Position numbers and translations under genes: made by a program | Source: Oscillibacter sp. | Lineage (GTDB): Bacteria; Bacillota; Clostridia; Oscillospirales; Oscillospiraceae | DNA length: 64,000 nucleotides | Reading direction: 5' to 3' | NCBI GenBank assembly: GCA_017526785.1 | Contig: JAFXQV010000031.1 | Location: 124,899 to 188,898, forward strand | Part shown: piece after piece, positions 36,816 to 45,600 of the stretch | Layout of the letters: the number at the start of each line of letters is the position of its first letter | Position numbering within the stretch: the stretch's first letter is position 1 | The notes under the pieces: model-generated | What the model was told of the DNA's origin: nothing | What the model saw: the letters and a program-made list of their open reading frames with translations, nothing else | Databases searched by the model: none

Positions 36816-37949
36816 ATGCTTGAATTTTTACAGGACGAGGAACGGAAGGTAGAGTACATCGAGCTTATCTATGACCTGATTTTCGTCCACACGCTGAGCC
36901 GTTGCGGCTCCCTGCTGAATCTGGAAGAGGGCGCGCCGGGCGTCGCCGCCTATATGACATTCCTGCTCTTTTCCATGAGTTCTCTTGAAATCTGGTACCT
37001 GTCGGTACTCTTCATCAACCGTTTCCCGCAGTTCCCGAAACAGCGCAACCTCTGCATTTTTATCAACATGTATCTGTTGTACTATCTCGCGGCGGGTATC
37101 CGCGACGACTGGCGCGACTACTACACACAGATTAACGTCGCCGGGGCGGCGATTCTCCTGCACTTGGCCTTTCAATACTGGTTCGCGCTCCGCAAGGCGT
37201 CGGGATACAAGACGTACCGGGAGTACATGAATAAAGAGCCGTATCTTCTGGTAATCGAAGCGGCGATTATTCTGGCGTCCATCCCGGTTTTCAACGCGAC
37301 CGGACTGCCGCTGTCGCCGCTGTTCATGGTCGTGAGTATCGGCGCGGGCGTCGGCGGCCAGAAGGACAAGACATTGCACGTCGACTTCCCACACCTCGCC
37401 GAGCGCGTCATGCTGTACGTCGTGTTCTCGTTCGGGGAAATGATTGTCGAACTGTCCGGGTTTTTCGACGAACCCATTACTCTGGAGGGAATCAGCCACT
37501 CTCTGCTTGCGTTCGCGTTCGCGTCGGGGCTGTTCCTGAACTACGGCTACGCCTACGACCACATCATTGACCGCGAGCGCAAGTCGTTGAGCGACAGTTA
37601 CTACCTGTTCCTGCATATGTTTCTGATAATCTCCCTGAACTATCTGACGCAGGTCATGGAAATGCTCCGCAACGAAACGGCCAGTCAGGACTTCAAAATC
37701 ATCTCGCTGTCGGTGTGGGTGATTGTCTACGTGCTGTTCCTGTCCCTGCTGGAACGCTACGCCAAGGAACGCGCCGGGACGCGGTACTATCTGCGACTGA
37801 TTCAGCTTAGCGCGGGTTACGTGTTCCTGCTTGTGGCCACGCGCTGGTATCCCGTGATGAACTTTACGATGTCCGTGGGGTACGTCTACTGCGTCCACTG
37901 GTCTATGAGGCTGTTCCGCCGACGCAAACTCGCGGCAAAGGCAACCTAA
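36816..37949 (+). CDS. Low-temperature-requirement A (LtrA) family membrane protein
   Basis: A 377-residue multi-helix membrane protein. The N-terminus VEYIELIYDLIFVHTLSR (about 11-28) matches the LtrA opening (VELFFDLVFVFAI-type), and FPHLAERVMLYVVFSFGEMIVE (about 191-212) matches its H-x-x-ER...GE core. About ten hydrophobic segments follow. LtrA was named from a Listeria growth phenotype; its biochemical role is unknown. Preceded by AAAGGAAA. It is flanked by terminators on both sides. Confidence 0.82.
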   Translation: MLEFLQDEERKVEYIELIYDLIFVHTLSRCGSLLNLEEGAPGVAAYMTFLLFSMSSLEIWYLSVLFINRFPQFPKQRNLCIFINMYLLYYLAAGIRDDWRDYYTQINVAGAAILLHLAFQYWFALRKASGYKTYREYMNKEPYLLVIEAAIILASIPVFNATGLPLSPLFMVVSIGAGVGGQKDKTLHVDFPHLAERVMLYVVFSFGEMIVELSGFFDEPITLEGISHSLLAFAFASGLFLNYGYAYDHIIDRERKSLSDSYYLFLHMFLIISLNYLTQVMEMLRNETASQDFKIISLSVWVIVYVLFLSLLERYAKERAGTRYYLRLIQLSAGYVFLLVATRWYPVMNFTMSVGYVYCVHWSMRLFRRRKLAAKAT

Positions 37950-37951
37950 CA

Positions 37952-37984
37952 AGCCCCTCTCCCGTCCGGCGGGGGAGGGCTTTT
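37952..37984 (+). terminator. Terminator after ltrA-like gene
   Basis: AGCCCCTCTCCC with GGGGGAGGGCT-type pairing (37952-37981) and a TTTT tail. Confidence 0.8.
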
Positions 37985-38017
37985 CGCGTGAAAAAACACT
38001 GTACTTTTCCGGCGGAA

Positions 38018-38028
38018 CGTGGTATAAT
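38018..38028 (+). promoter_or_regulatory. Extended -10 promoter before the DUF4230 pair
   Basis: The element TGGTATAAT (TATAAT at 38023-38028) has the TGn extension. The -35 region is weak (CTGTAC near 37999). It lies after the ltrA terminator and 60 bases before the first DUF4230 gene. Confidence 0.65.
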
Positions 38029-38088
38029 GCCGCAAAGTCCCGGAGAACGTATGCGGCGTCCGTTGCCGGACGAAAGAAAGGGCTACCT

Positions 38089-38760
38089 ATGAGCGAACAA
38101 CTGCAAACCGTCCGGGAACCGGGCGGACGTACCAAGCGAAAACAAATCTTCCGTGACCGGATGTTTCAGGGCTTCCTTCTGGCGGTGGCGATACTGGCCG
38201 CGATACTCGTCGCGGCGATTGCCTCGCAGGCCGACATGGTGCCGCCCGAGCCCGGTATCACCAGTGAACTGCTCCGCGAACAATTAGAATACGTCCGCGA
38301 CCTCGTGACCGTCGAGTACCACTACACCGACGCCGACAAGCAGGAACTCCCCGGAAAAAAGCTGTTCAACACGATTCCGATTCCGTTTACCAAAAAGGCG
38401 TTCATCATCTCCTACGACGGCGTGATTAAGTACGGCGTGGACATCAGTCAGGTGGGGCTTTCGGTCAATGGGATTTCCAAAATTGTCACGGTCGAGATAC
38501 CCCGCGCCAAAATCATTTCCCACGAAATCCCCGAAGAGGGCTTCCGCGTCCTCTACGAGTCCAACGGGCTGTTCAACAAAATCCGTATCGACGACGTGAC
38601 CGCCTTCCGCGTCACGCAGAAAGACAAGATGGAACACCGCGCCGCGGAGTTGGAAATGCCGCAGAAAGCACAGGAGCAGTCCGGCGAAGCAATCTCCGCG
38701 CTCTTGCGCGCCGTCCCCGGAATGGAGGAGTATACCCTTGAAGTCGAATACGAAAAGTAA
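38089..38760 (+). CDS. DUF4230-family membrane-anchored protein, copy 1
   Basis: A 223-residue protein with one N-terminal helix (FLLAVAILAAILVAAIA, about 29-45) and an extracytoplasmic domain of the DUF4230 type: LEYVRDLVTVEYHYTDADK (about 65-83), FTKKAFIISYDGVIKYGVD, VTVEIPRAKIISHEIPEEGF, and an Asn-Gly-Leu-Phe-Asn loop. The function is unknown. It overlaps the next gene by 23 bases; the two products are about half identical, a tandem duplication. Confidence 0.85.
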   Translation: MSEQLQTVREPGGRTKRKQIFRDRMFQGFLLAVAILAAILVAAIASQADMVPPEPGITSELLREQLEYVRDLVTVEYHYTDADKQELPGKKLFNTIPIPFTKKAFIISYDGVIKYGVDISQVGLSVNGISKIVTVEIPRAKIISHEIPEEGFRVLYESNGLFNKIRIDDVTAFRVTQKDKMEHRAAELEMPQKAQEQSGEAISALLRAVPGMEEYTLEVEYEK

Positions 38761-39409
38761 AGCCGACGACGAGACAGAGGAACGCGTCGAGAAGAAGCGG
38801 AAACGCGGCGTGTCGCGCGTCAAGGTGTTTCTGTTCGCGCTGATACTGGGCGCGGCGCTGGCCTTCTGCGCCGTAGGCTATCTGGACGTTGCCCCGCCCG
38901 ACGCCCCCAAAATTACCAGTTCCATACTCAAAGAGGAATTGAAATACGTAAAAGACCTCGTGACGGTCGAGTACCACTACACCAACGCCGACAAGGCCGA
39001 GTTTCCGGGGCATGTTCTGTTCGGGCAGAGCGTACCCTTTACGGGGAAAAGTTTCATCGTGTCCTATGACGGCGTGATTAAGTACGGCGTGGACTTAAGC
39101 GCGGTGGAAATCCGGGTCAATGAGGGCGCGAAGACGGTCACGGTCACGATACCGCCAAGCAAGGTCATTTCCCACGAGATACCCGAATCTGGCTTCCGCG
39201 CCCTCGACGAGAAAAACGGCCTCTTCAACCGGATTCACATTGACGACGTGACGGAGTTCCGGCAGAACCAAAAGGCCGCCATGGAGGCCAAAGCCGTGGA
39301 GTTAGGCCTGCCGCGTCAGGCGCAGGAGCAGAGCGGCACCGCCATTGAGGCCTTGCTAAGCGCCACGCCCGGCATGGACGAATACTACTTAAAAATACAG
39401 TACGAGTGA
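38738..39409 (+). CDS. DUF4230-family membrane-anchored protein, copy 2
   Basis: A 223-residue paralogue of the preceding gene. It starts at TTG 38738, seven bases after GGAGGAG inside the previous gene. It has a charged N-terminus (EERVEKKRKRG), one helix (VFLFALILGAALAFCAVGYL) and the same domain (VKDLVTVEYHYTNADK, FIVSYDGVIKYGVD, SHEIPESGF, NGLFNRIHIDDVTEF). Paired and overlapping copies suggest a hetero-complex at the cell surface, but no function is known. Confidence 0.85.
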   Translation: MKSNTKSKADDETEERVEKKRKRGVSRVKVFLFALILGAALAFCAVGYLDVAPPDAPKITSSILKEELKYVKDLVTVEYHYTNADKAEFPGHVLFGQSVPFTGKSFIVSYDGVIKYGVDLSAVEIRVNEGAKTVTVTIPPSKVISHEIPESGFRALDEKNGLFNRIHIDDVTEFRQNQKAAMEAKAVELGLPRQAQEQSGTAIEALLSATPGMDEYYLKIQYE

Positions 39410-39440
39410 ACCGATGGGACGTTACAGGAAGGACAAACCA

Positions 39441-40364
39441 ATGTGGATTGCGGACAAATGGAAAGATTATGAATTGATTGACTGTAGCGGCGGGGAACGC
39501 CTCGAACGCTGGGGCGGTGAAATCCTTATCCGCCCCGACCCGCAGGTAATTTGGAACACGCCCCGGAACAATTTACTCTGGCAACAGGCCGGGGCGCGTT
39601 ACCACCGTTCGCAGAGCGGCGGCGGACACTGGGAGGCCAACGACCTGCCGGAAAGCTGGCCTGTCACGTATCGGGACTTGACCTTTCACATCAAGCCCAT
39701 GAATTTCAAGCATACGGGACTTTTCCCCGAACAGGCCGCAAACTGGGACTTTGCCCGTGAACAGATAGCGCGTGTCCCCGCGCCGGAGGCGGAAAAGAGT
39801 GCCGGACTGTTTTCCGGGCTGTTCCCGCGCAACGGCGACGGCGTACGCGTGTTGAACCTGTTCGCGTACACGGGCGGCGCTACCGTGGCGTGTGCGAAGG
39901 CGGGCGCGAGTGTGTGCCACGTCGACGCCGCCAAGGGTATGGTCGCGTGGGCGCGGGAGAACGCCCGCTTATCGGGACTGGAAAAGGCTCCCATTCGCTG
40001 GATTGTCGACGACTGCGCCAAGTTCGTGGAACGCGAAATACGCCGCGGACGCCGCTATGACGCCGTTATCATGGACCCGCCAAGTTACGGGCGGGGTCCC
40101 GGCGGCGAACTCTGGAAGATTGAGGAACAGTTATATGAACTCGTCAAGCTGTGCGTGGGCGCGCTGTCCGACCGCCCCCTGTTCTTCCTGATTAGCTCCT
40201 ACACAACCGGGCTTGCGCCGTCCGTGACGGGCTACCTGTTGAGTACGCTGTTAAAGCCGCGCTTCGGCGGGACGGTCACTTGGGACGAACTCGGTTTACC
40301 CGTGACGGAATCGGGGCTTGCCCTGCCCTGCGGCGCGGCCGGGCGCTGGACGGCCGAACCCTGA
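39441..40364 (+). CDS. SAM-dependent methyltransferase (RlmI/RlmK-like)
   Basis: A 307-residue class I methyltransferase of the group that includes the rRNA m5C enzyme RlmI. SAM motif I is LNLFAYTGGATVACAKAGA (about 139-157), and motif IV is AVIMDPPSYGRGP (about 211-223). The N-terminal PUA domain typical of RlmI is absent; instead a short domain with WNTPRNNLLWQQ precedes the core, so the substrate is uncertain. The start is ATG 39441 after AGGAAGGA. Confidence 0.82.
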   Translation: MWIADKWKDYELIDCSGGERLERWGGEILIRPDPQVIWNTPRNNLLWQQAGARYHRSQSGGGHWEANDLPESWPVTYRDLTFHIKPMNFKHTGLFPEQAANWDFAREQIARVPAPEAEKSAGLFSGLFPRNGDGVRVLNLFAYTGGATVACAKAGASVCHVDAAKGMVAWARENARLSGLEKAPIRWIVDDCAKFVEREIRRGRRYDAVIMDPPSYGRGPGGELWKIEEQLYELVKLCVGALSDRPLFFLISSYTTGLAPSVTGYLLSTLLKPRFGGTVTWDELGLPVTESGLALPCGAAGRWTAEP

Positions 40365-40424
40365 AAGAAATTTAAAAAGCTCCCATGTATCCGCGATAAC
40401 AGGAACTGTGAAAGGAATCTGTCA

Positions 40425-41267
40425 ATGTCCGTGATGATAGAGGCGGAGAACGTCCGCTTTACGTATCCGGGGGCGGCGTCCCCCGCGCTGGACGGCGTCA
40501 GCGTCGCCATTGAGCGCGGGGCGTTCACCGTTGTGTTAGGCCACAACGGCTCCGGGAAGTCGACCTTTGCCAAGATGTGCAACGCGGTACTGTTGCCCGA
40601 CGAGGGTTCCGTATCCGTCGAGGGCATGGACACCCGGAACGAGGAATTGTTACTTGCAATCCGCCAGCGCGTCGGGATGGTGTTCCAGAACCCCGACAAC
40701 CAGATTGTGGCGAATGTCGTGGAGGAAGACGTAGCCTTCGCGCCGGAAAATCTGGGCGTGCCGCCGGACGAAATCCGGCGGCGCGTCGACGCGTCGTTAC
40801 ACGCCGTAGGTATGGACGAATTTGTGACCCACGCGCCGCATTTGCTCTCCGGCGGGCAAAAGCAACGTATCGCAATTGCGGGCGTGCTGGCCATGCGCCC
40901 GGACTGTATCGTACTCGACGAGGCCACCGCCATGTTAGACCCCATGGGACGCCGGGAGGTGCTGTCGACCGTCCGACGCCTCAACCGCGAACAGGGGATT
41001 ACAGTCCTGCTCATCACGCACCACATGAACGAGGCCGAGGACGCCGACCGCGTGCTTGTCATGGACGACGGCCGCATTGTCATGGACGGCACGCCGAAAG
41101 AGGTCTTTTCCCGCGTCGAACAGCTCCGCGACACCGGGCTGACCGTCCCGGAGACCGTGGAACTGCTTGACCGCCTCTGTCAGGACGGAATGCCCATGCC
41201 GCTGGACGCGCTCTCCGTCGACGAGTGCGCCGACGCCATTGCCAACGCGCTTGCGCGGAAAGGATAA
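40425..41267 (+). CDS. ecfA1: Energy-coupling factor transporter ATPase EcfA1
   Basis: One of two ATPases of a vitamin/metal ECF transporter core. It has 280 residues: Walker A GHNGSGKST (about 39-47), Q-loop GMVFQNPDNQIV, signature LSGGQKQR (about 140-147), Walker B CIVLDEAT and switch His in LITHHMNEA. It is followed four bases later by ecfA2. Substrate-binding S subunits would be encoded elsewhere. Confidence 0.93.
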   Translation: MSVMIEAENVRFTYPGAASPALDGVSVAIERGAFTVVLGHNGSGKSTFAKMCNAVLLPDEGSVSVEGMDTRNEELLLAIRQRVGMVFQNPDNQIVANVVEEDVAFAPENLGVPPDEIRRRVDASLHAVGMDEFVTHAPHLLSGGQKQRIAIAGVLAMRPDCIVLDEATAMLDPMGRREVLSTVRRLNREQGITVLLITHHMNEAEDADRVLVMDDGRIVMDGTPKEVFSRVEQLRDTGLTVPETVELLDRLCQDGMPMPLDALSVDECADAIANALARKG

Positions 41268-41271
41268 CGCT

Positions 41272-42138
41272 TTGGAATCCATTTTACAAATCCGGCACCT
41301 GACCCACACATACAGTATCGGTACGCCGTTCGAGCGCGACGCCGTGCGGGATGTCAGCTTTGAAGTGGGCAGGGGGGAGTTTCTGGGAATCATCGGGCAT
41401 ACGGGCTCCGGGAAGTCCACGCTCATCCAGCACTTAAACGGGCTTCTCCGCCCCACAGAGGGACAGGTTCTGCTCAGCGGCAGGGATATCTGGGCGGAGC
41501 CGAAAAAAATTCGGGATGTCCGTTTCCGCGTGGGACTGGTGTTTCAGTATCCGGAGTACCAGCTTTTCGAGGAGACGGTCTATAAAGATATCGCTTTTGG
41601 CCCCGTGAATCAGGGCAGGCAGGGCGCGGAATTAGACCGTTGTGTACGCGACGCCGCCCGCCTTGTCGGACTGCGGGAAGACCAACTGGACAAATCCCCG
41701 TTTGAACTCTCCGGGGGGCAGAAGCGCCGCGCCGCGCTGGCGGGCGTTCTGGCCATGGAGCCGGACGTGTTAATCTTGGACGAACCCACCGCCGGACTTG
41801 ACCCCGTGGGACGTGAAACGCTCATGGAGAATATCCGCGCCTATCACCGCGAACAGGGAAAGACAATCCTGCTTGTCAGTCACAGCATGGACGAAATCGC
41901 CCGGAACGTTGACCGGATACTCGTCATGAAGTCGGCGCGGATTCTGATGGACGGCACGCCGCCGGAGGTTTTTTCGCGTTCGGAGGAACTGCTTTCGGCG
42001 GGGCTGGACATTCCCCACGCCGCCCGGATTGCGATTGCCTTACGTCGGCGCGGTCTGGACATTCCCCCCGACGTGTACACCGTGGACGCCCTCGAACGCG
42101 AAATTCTGCGCCTGCGAAAGGAGACCGTCCCATGCTGA
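41272..42138 (+). CDS. ecfA2: Energy-coupling factor transporter ATPase EcfA2
   Basis: Second ECF ATPase. It has 288 residues from TTG 41272, preceded by GGAAAGGATAACGC. It has Walker A GHTGSGKST, Q-loop GLVFQYPEYQLFEETVYKDIAFGP, signature LSGGQKRR, Walker B VLILDEPTAGLDP and LLVSHSMDEI. It overlaps ecfT by seven bases. The longer frame upstream lies inside ecfA1 and is rejected. Confidence 0.93.
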   Translation: MESILQIRHLTHTYSIGTPFERDAVRDVSFEVGRGEFLGIIGHTGSGKSTLIQHLNGLLRPTEGQVLLSGRDIWAEPKKIRDVRFRVGLVFQYPEYQLFEETVYKDIAFGPVNQGRQGAELDRCVRDAARLVGLREDQLDKSPFELSGGQKRRAALAGVLAMEPDVLILDEPTAGLDPVGRETLMENIRAYHREQGKTILLVSHSMDEIARNVDRILVMKSARILMDGTPPEVFSRSEELLSAGLDIPHAARIAIALRRRGLDIPPDVYTVDALEREILRLRKETVPC

Positions 42139-42938
42139 AAGATATCACGCTCGGACAGTATTTCCCCGGCGATACTATCGCGCACCGCCTCGACCCGCGT
42201 ACCAAAATTTTATTGACCACGCTTTATATTGTCGCGCTGTTCAGCGCCAACGGCTTTGTGTCCTACGCCGTCATGATTGCGTGTTTGATTCTGTCCGTGC
42301 GACTGGCAAATGTCCCGCCCCGCGCCATGGTACGCGGACTCCGCCCGGTACTGTTCATCATCGTGTTTACGGCGGTTCTGAATCTGTTCTTCACGCCCGG
42401 CGGACGCGAGTTTTTCCGCTGGGGCTTCCTCACGGTCACCGAAACCGGAATCAAAACCGCGCTTTTCATGGTTCTGCGAATCATGCTCTTGATTATGGGG
42501 ACGTTCCTCATGACCTACACGACAAGCCCTATCAGTTTAACGGACGCCCTCGAAAGCCTGCTCAACGGCCTGAAACGCTTCCGCGTCCCCGTCCACGAAC
42601 TGTCCATGATGATGTCTATCGCGCTTCGGTTCATTCCGACGCTGATTGAAGAGACCGACAAAATCATGTCGGCGCAAAAGGCGCGGGGCGCGGATTTGGA
42701 GGGCGGAAACCTCATGCAACGCGCTAAGGCTATGATTCCGATTTTAGTGCCGCTGTTTGTCAGCGCGTTTCGGCGCGCCGACGAACTCGCCACGGCGATG
42801 GAGTGCCGCTGTTACCACGGCGGCGAAGGCCGGACACGCCTGCACGTCTTACGCTATCAGCGCCGGGATTACAACGCCTTGGCTATCGGCGGCGTGATAT
42901 GCGTCTGTGTGTTCGTGCTGGGGCGGCTCGGGTGGTAG
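42132..42938 (+). CDS. ecfT: Energy-coupling factor transporter membrane protein EcfT
   Basis: Membrane scaffold of the ECF transporter. It has 268 residues with about five helices and the conserved cytoplasmic coupling motifs of EcfT: SAQKARGADLEGGNL (about 177-191, containing the A-R-G signature) and ADELATAMECRCYHGGEGR (about 217-235, second A-R-G-like motif). N-terminal GQYFPGDTIAHRLDPRTKILLT is typical. truA usually follows directly in Firmicutes but is here displaced by two inserted genes. Confidence 0.93.
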   Translation: MLKDITLGQYFPGDTIAHRLDPRTKILLTTLYIVALFSANGFVSYAVMIACLILSVRLANVPPRAMVRGLRPVLFIIVFTAVLNLFFTPGGREFFRWGFLTVTETGIKTALFMVLRIMLLIMGTFLMTYTTSPISLTDALESLLNGLKRFRVPVHELSMMMSIALRFIPTLIEETDKIMSAQKARGADLEGGNLMQRAKAMIPILVPLFVSAFRRADELATAMECRCYHGGEGRTRLHVLRYQRRDYNALAIGGVICVCVFVLGRLGW

Positions 42939-42977
42939 TTCGCGCTTTTCCAAAAGAAACAGAGGTGAATATATTTC

Positions 42978-43523
42978 ATGTCTGACGAGATATCAAAAAG
43001 GAAAAAAATAGCGCATACCCTGAAAGAACTATATCCGTATCCGACAAATCAAGTAAAAAGCGTGGCATGTGGTCTGGTCTGGCTTCTGTCCTTTCTTATG
43101 GGTGTCATTTGGCCTTACTTTTTCGCCGCGACTGATACAACGGATACAACGGCGTTAGGCGGCGCGTGTCTGATGTTCGCGGTGTCTATGTGGATTGAGT
43201 TCTACCCTGAAAATGCCGGACAGTATCGAGAGGATTTTATCGCGTGGGCGTTTCATGGTATATTCCTGTCAATTATGCTTGCTATGGGAATCCATGCCGC
43301 ATTTCTTATGCTTATCCACTCCTATCATAAACCAGATGGAATGCTCCTGTTTTATACGGCGGCAGTAGGGCTTAGAATGGGAATCGGAATGCTTTTCGCG
43401 GCGTTTTCGTTGCCTAAGCGTATCTATGACGCGGAAGCCGAGGAAAAGGTCGACCATCAACAGTTACGGAAGCTCTTCACGGATAACGCGGAGGGTTTCC
43501 GGAAAGGAGGAGATGAAACATGA
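42978..43523 (+). CDS. Uncharacterised four-helix membrane protein
   Basis: I do not recognise this 181-residue protein. It has a charged N-terminus, four hydrophobic segments (GLVWLLSFLMGVIWPYFFA, LGGACLMFAVSMWIEF, AFHGIFLSIMLAMGIHAAFLML, LFYTAAVGLRMGIGMLFAAF) and a charged tail. AGAGGTG precedes the ATG. It ends with an ATGA overlap onto the ParA-like gene, so the two are probably translated together. Codon use is AT-richer than in the flanking ecfT and truA genes, suggesting insertion. Confidence 0.75.
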   Translation: MSDEISKRKKIAHTLKELYPYPTNQVKSVACGLVWLLSFLMGVIWPYFFAATDTTDTTALGGACLMFAVSMWIEFYPENAGQYREDFIAWAFHGIFLSIMLAMGIHAAFLMLIHSYHKPDGMLLFYTAAVGLRMGIGMLFAAFSLPKRIYDAEAEEKVDHQQLRKLFTDNAEGFRKGGDET

Positions 43524-44809
43524 GTACGACAATCGCCTTTTTGAGCGGCAAGGGCGGAAGCGGAAAAACCACGCTGGCACTCAGCGCGGCGGATTTGCTG
43601 TGCCGTTGCGGTGTGCGTACGCTTCTGACTGACTGTGACTTAAGCACAAACGGCGCGACGTACTTCTATGAGGGGCAACTGTCCGACCACAGTCAGGACA
43701 ACGAACCCGGCCTTTTCTCGTTCAGTGACTTGTTTCGCGGTCAGGCGGAAGCGGAACGCCACCCCTTGACTATCCGCCCCGGTCTGGATTTCATGCCCTC
43801 TATTCCCGCGATTTCCGACCAGTATTTCACGGAACGGAGCCTCACCCCGGAGAATGGAACCCTGAAAACAATCCTCGGCGGTTACATGGAGTGGGCGCGG
43901 AAAAACTATGACGTGATTCTGTTCGACTGTCAGGCGGGTTACGCCGATTTCATGCCGGAACTTCTGCCGTTAATGGATGTCAATTTATTTGTGCTGGAAC
44001 CGGACAGTATCAGCGCGTCGGCCATGCGCAATCTGCATTTGAAAATCGGACGGTATCTTGGCCGGAAGCCTTACCAGATTTTCAATAAGGCCACGCCGGA
44101 GGAATATGAAATCTACTCCAAGATTGAAGGCACGTTCTTTACCAATATCGGGACACTATTATTTGACTGGAAAATCCGTCAGGCCTTTTCACGTTCCAGA
44201 ATCCCCGATTTGGAGAACGCCAGCGCGAAATACGGCGCGGAACTGTGCGATATCTGCCAAATCATCCTGAAAGATGATAAGGCGGTTATGAAAAAGCTGA
44301 ACCGTTTTTCCAATACGCTGAAAAGGCGCAAACTGGAAGAACACGCGGCAGAACTTGCTCAAAAGCGATACAAGTCAGAATTGGAACTGGGCGAACTGAT
44401 TTCTTCTCGAAAAGGTATTCTGACTCAAGCGAAACCTTTTGCTTTTATTTTCTCTGTCTTAGCATTAGCCTCGGTATTCTCCTTGCTGTTTCTGCCAAGC
44501 GATATCATTGCTAAAATACGGGAGCTTGGAGAAGACGGTTTTATCCCGAAAATATTTATGGCTGTGTGGATAGTAGCAGCACTTTTGGGAGTAGCCTTTC
44601 TGCAATTATCAGCGACGGAGAAGGGGTTTCTCTCATGGGTTTTTGACCGCAATTTAAATAAAAAAGAAATTGAGCAGGCGCGGCAGTCTTATGAGGACTA
44701 TGGACGCTCGCTGGATGAACTGCGGACAGAAATCAAAAAACTTGACCGTCAGATTTCCGCCGGAACAGACGATATCAACGGAACGTCGCAAACGCCCACG
44801 GAATCATGA
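43520..44809 (+). CDS. ParA/MinD-like ATPase with C-terminal membrane helices
   Basis: A 429-residue protein. The N-terminal ~265 residues form a SIMIBI ATPase: deviant Walker A GKGGSGKTT (about 10-18), switch region TDCDLSTNGAT (about 37-47) and DVILFDCQAGYADFMPEL (about 131-148). A charged, probably coiled segment follows (about 255-310), then two hydrophobic helices (FAFIFSVLALASVFSLLF and FMAVWIVAALLGVAFLQL) and a second charged coil. Membrane helices at this position are unusual for ParA, MinD or FlhG. It is coupled to the membrane gene upstream. A partition, surface or defence role is possible; none is shown. Confidence 0.75.
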   Translation: MSTTIAFLSGKGGSGKTTLALSAADLLCRCGVRTLLTDCDLSTNGATYFYEGQLSDHSQDNEPGLFSFSDLFRGQAEAERHPLTIRPGLDFMPSIPAISDQYFTERSLTPENGTLKTILGGYMEWARKNYDVILFDCQAGYADFMPELLPLMDVNLFVLEPDSISASAMRNLHLKIGRYLGRKPYQIFNKATPEEYEIYSKIEGTFFTNIGTLLFDWKIRQAFSRSRIPDLENASAKYGAELCDICQIILKDDKAVMKKLNRFSNTLKRRKLEEHAAELAQKRYKSELELGELISSRKGILTQAKPFAFIFSVLALASVFSLLFLPSDIIAKIRELGEDGFIPKIFMAVWIVAALLGVAFLQLSATEKGFLSWVFDRNLNKKEIEQARQSYEDYGRSLDELRTEIKKLDRQISAGTDDINGTSQTPTES

Positions 44810-44844
44810 CACCGGGACGGTATCCGAACGAGAGGGGGCGGAAT

Positions 44845-45600
44845 ATGCGAAACATTGCCTTGAAACTCATGTACAATGGGACCGCCTACCACGGCTGGCA
44901 AGTCCAGAAGAACGCGGTTTCGGTCTGCGCCACGCTGGAAAAAGCATTAGGCAAAATCACGGGCGAACGCGTACACGTCACGGGCTGCGGGCGTACGGAC
45001 GCCGGGGTACACGCTGAGCGCTACGTGGCGAACTTCCGCACAGAATCCCGGATACCCGTCGACCGTCTCCCGCTGGCGGTCAACACGCACACCCCCGACG
45101 ATATCGCCGTCCGGGAGGCGCTGGAAGTCGCGCCGGACTTCAACGCGATAACGTCCTGTCTGCGCAAGGAGTACACGTACCGGATTTATAACTCGCGTAT
45201 CCGGAACCCGTTTTTTGTCAACCGGGCGTGTTTCTACGCGAAACATCTGGACGAAACGCTCATGAACCGCGCCGCGAACATGTTCGAGGGAACCCACGAT
45301 TTCCGCGCCGTCCGCTCGGTCGGCACGGAGACCCGGACGACCGTCCGGCACGTCTACTGGTGCAACGTCACGCGTACGGGCGAACTGCTGGAACTGCGCG
45401 TATGCGCCGACGGCTTCCTGTACAACATGGTACGCGCTATCACGGGTACGGTACTCTACGCGGCGGAGGGGAAACTTTCGCCGGAGGACATACCCGGCAT
45501 TTTAGAGCGTGGAGACCGTTCCGCCGCCGGCCCCACGGTTCCCCCCGGCGGGCTGTACCTGACACGACTTTGGTATGAGGATAAACGCCTAAATGAATGA
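44845..45600 (+). CDS. truA: tRNA pseudouridine synthase A
   Basis: Makes pseudouridine at positions 38-40 of tRNA. It has 251 residues from ATG 44845 (GAGGGGG upstream). The catalytic aspartate lies in GCGRTDAGVHA (about 51-61). LRKEYTYRIYN and RVCADGFLYNMVRAITGT are further family landmarks. ATG 44806 overlaps the preceding gene and adds non-conserved residues. It overlaps the next gene by eight bases. Confidence 0.95.
   Translation: MRNIALKLMYNGTAYHGWQVQKNAVSVCATLEKALGKITGERVHVTGCGRTDAGVHAERYVANFRTESRIPVDRLPLAVNTHTPDDIAVREALEVAPDFNAITSCLRKEYTYRIYNSRIRNPFFVNRACFYAKHLDETLMNRAANMFEGTHDFRAVRSVGTETRTTVRHVYWCNVTRTGELLELRVCADGFLYNMVRAITGTVLYAAEGKLSPEDIPGILERGDRSAAGPTVPPGGLYLTRLWYEDKRLNE

Noticed and set aside
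43520-44809. ParA-like ATPase as the missing FlhG
   Set aside because: It has C-terminal coils and membrane helices not found in FlhG, and it is far from the flagellar operon, coupled to an unrelated membrane gene.
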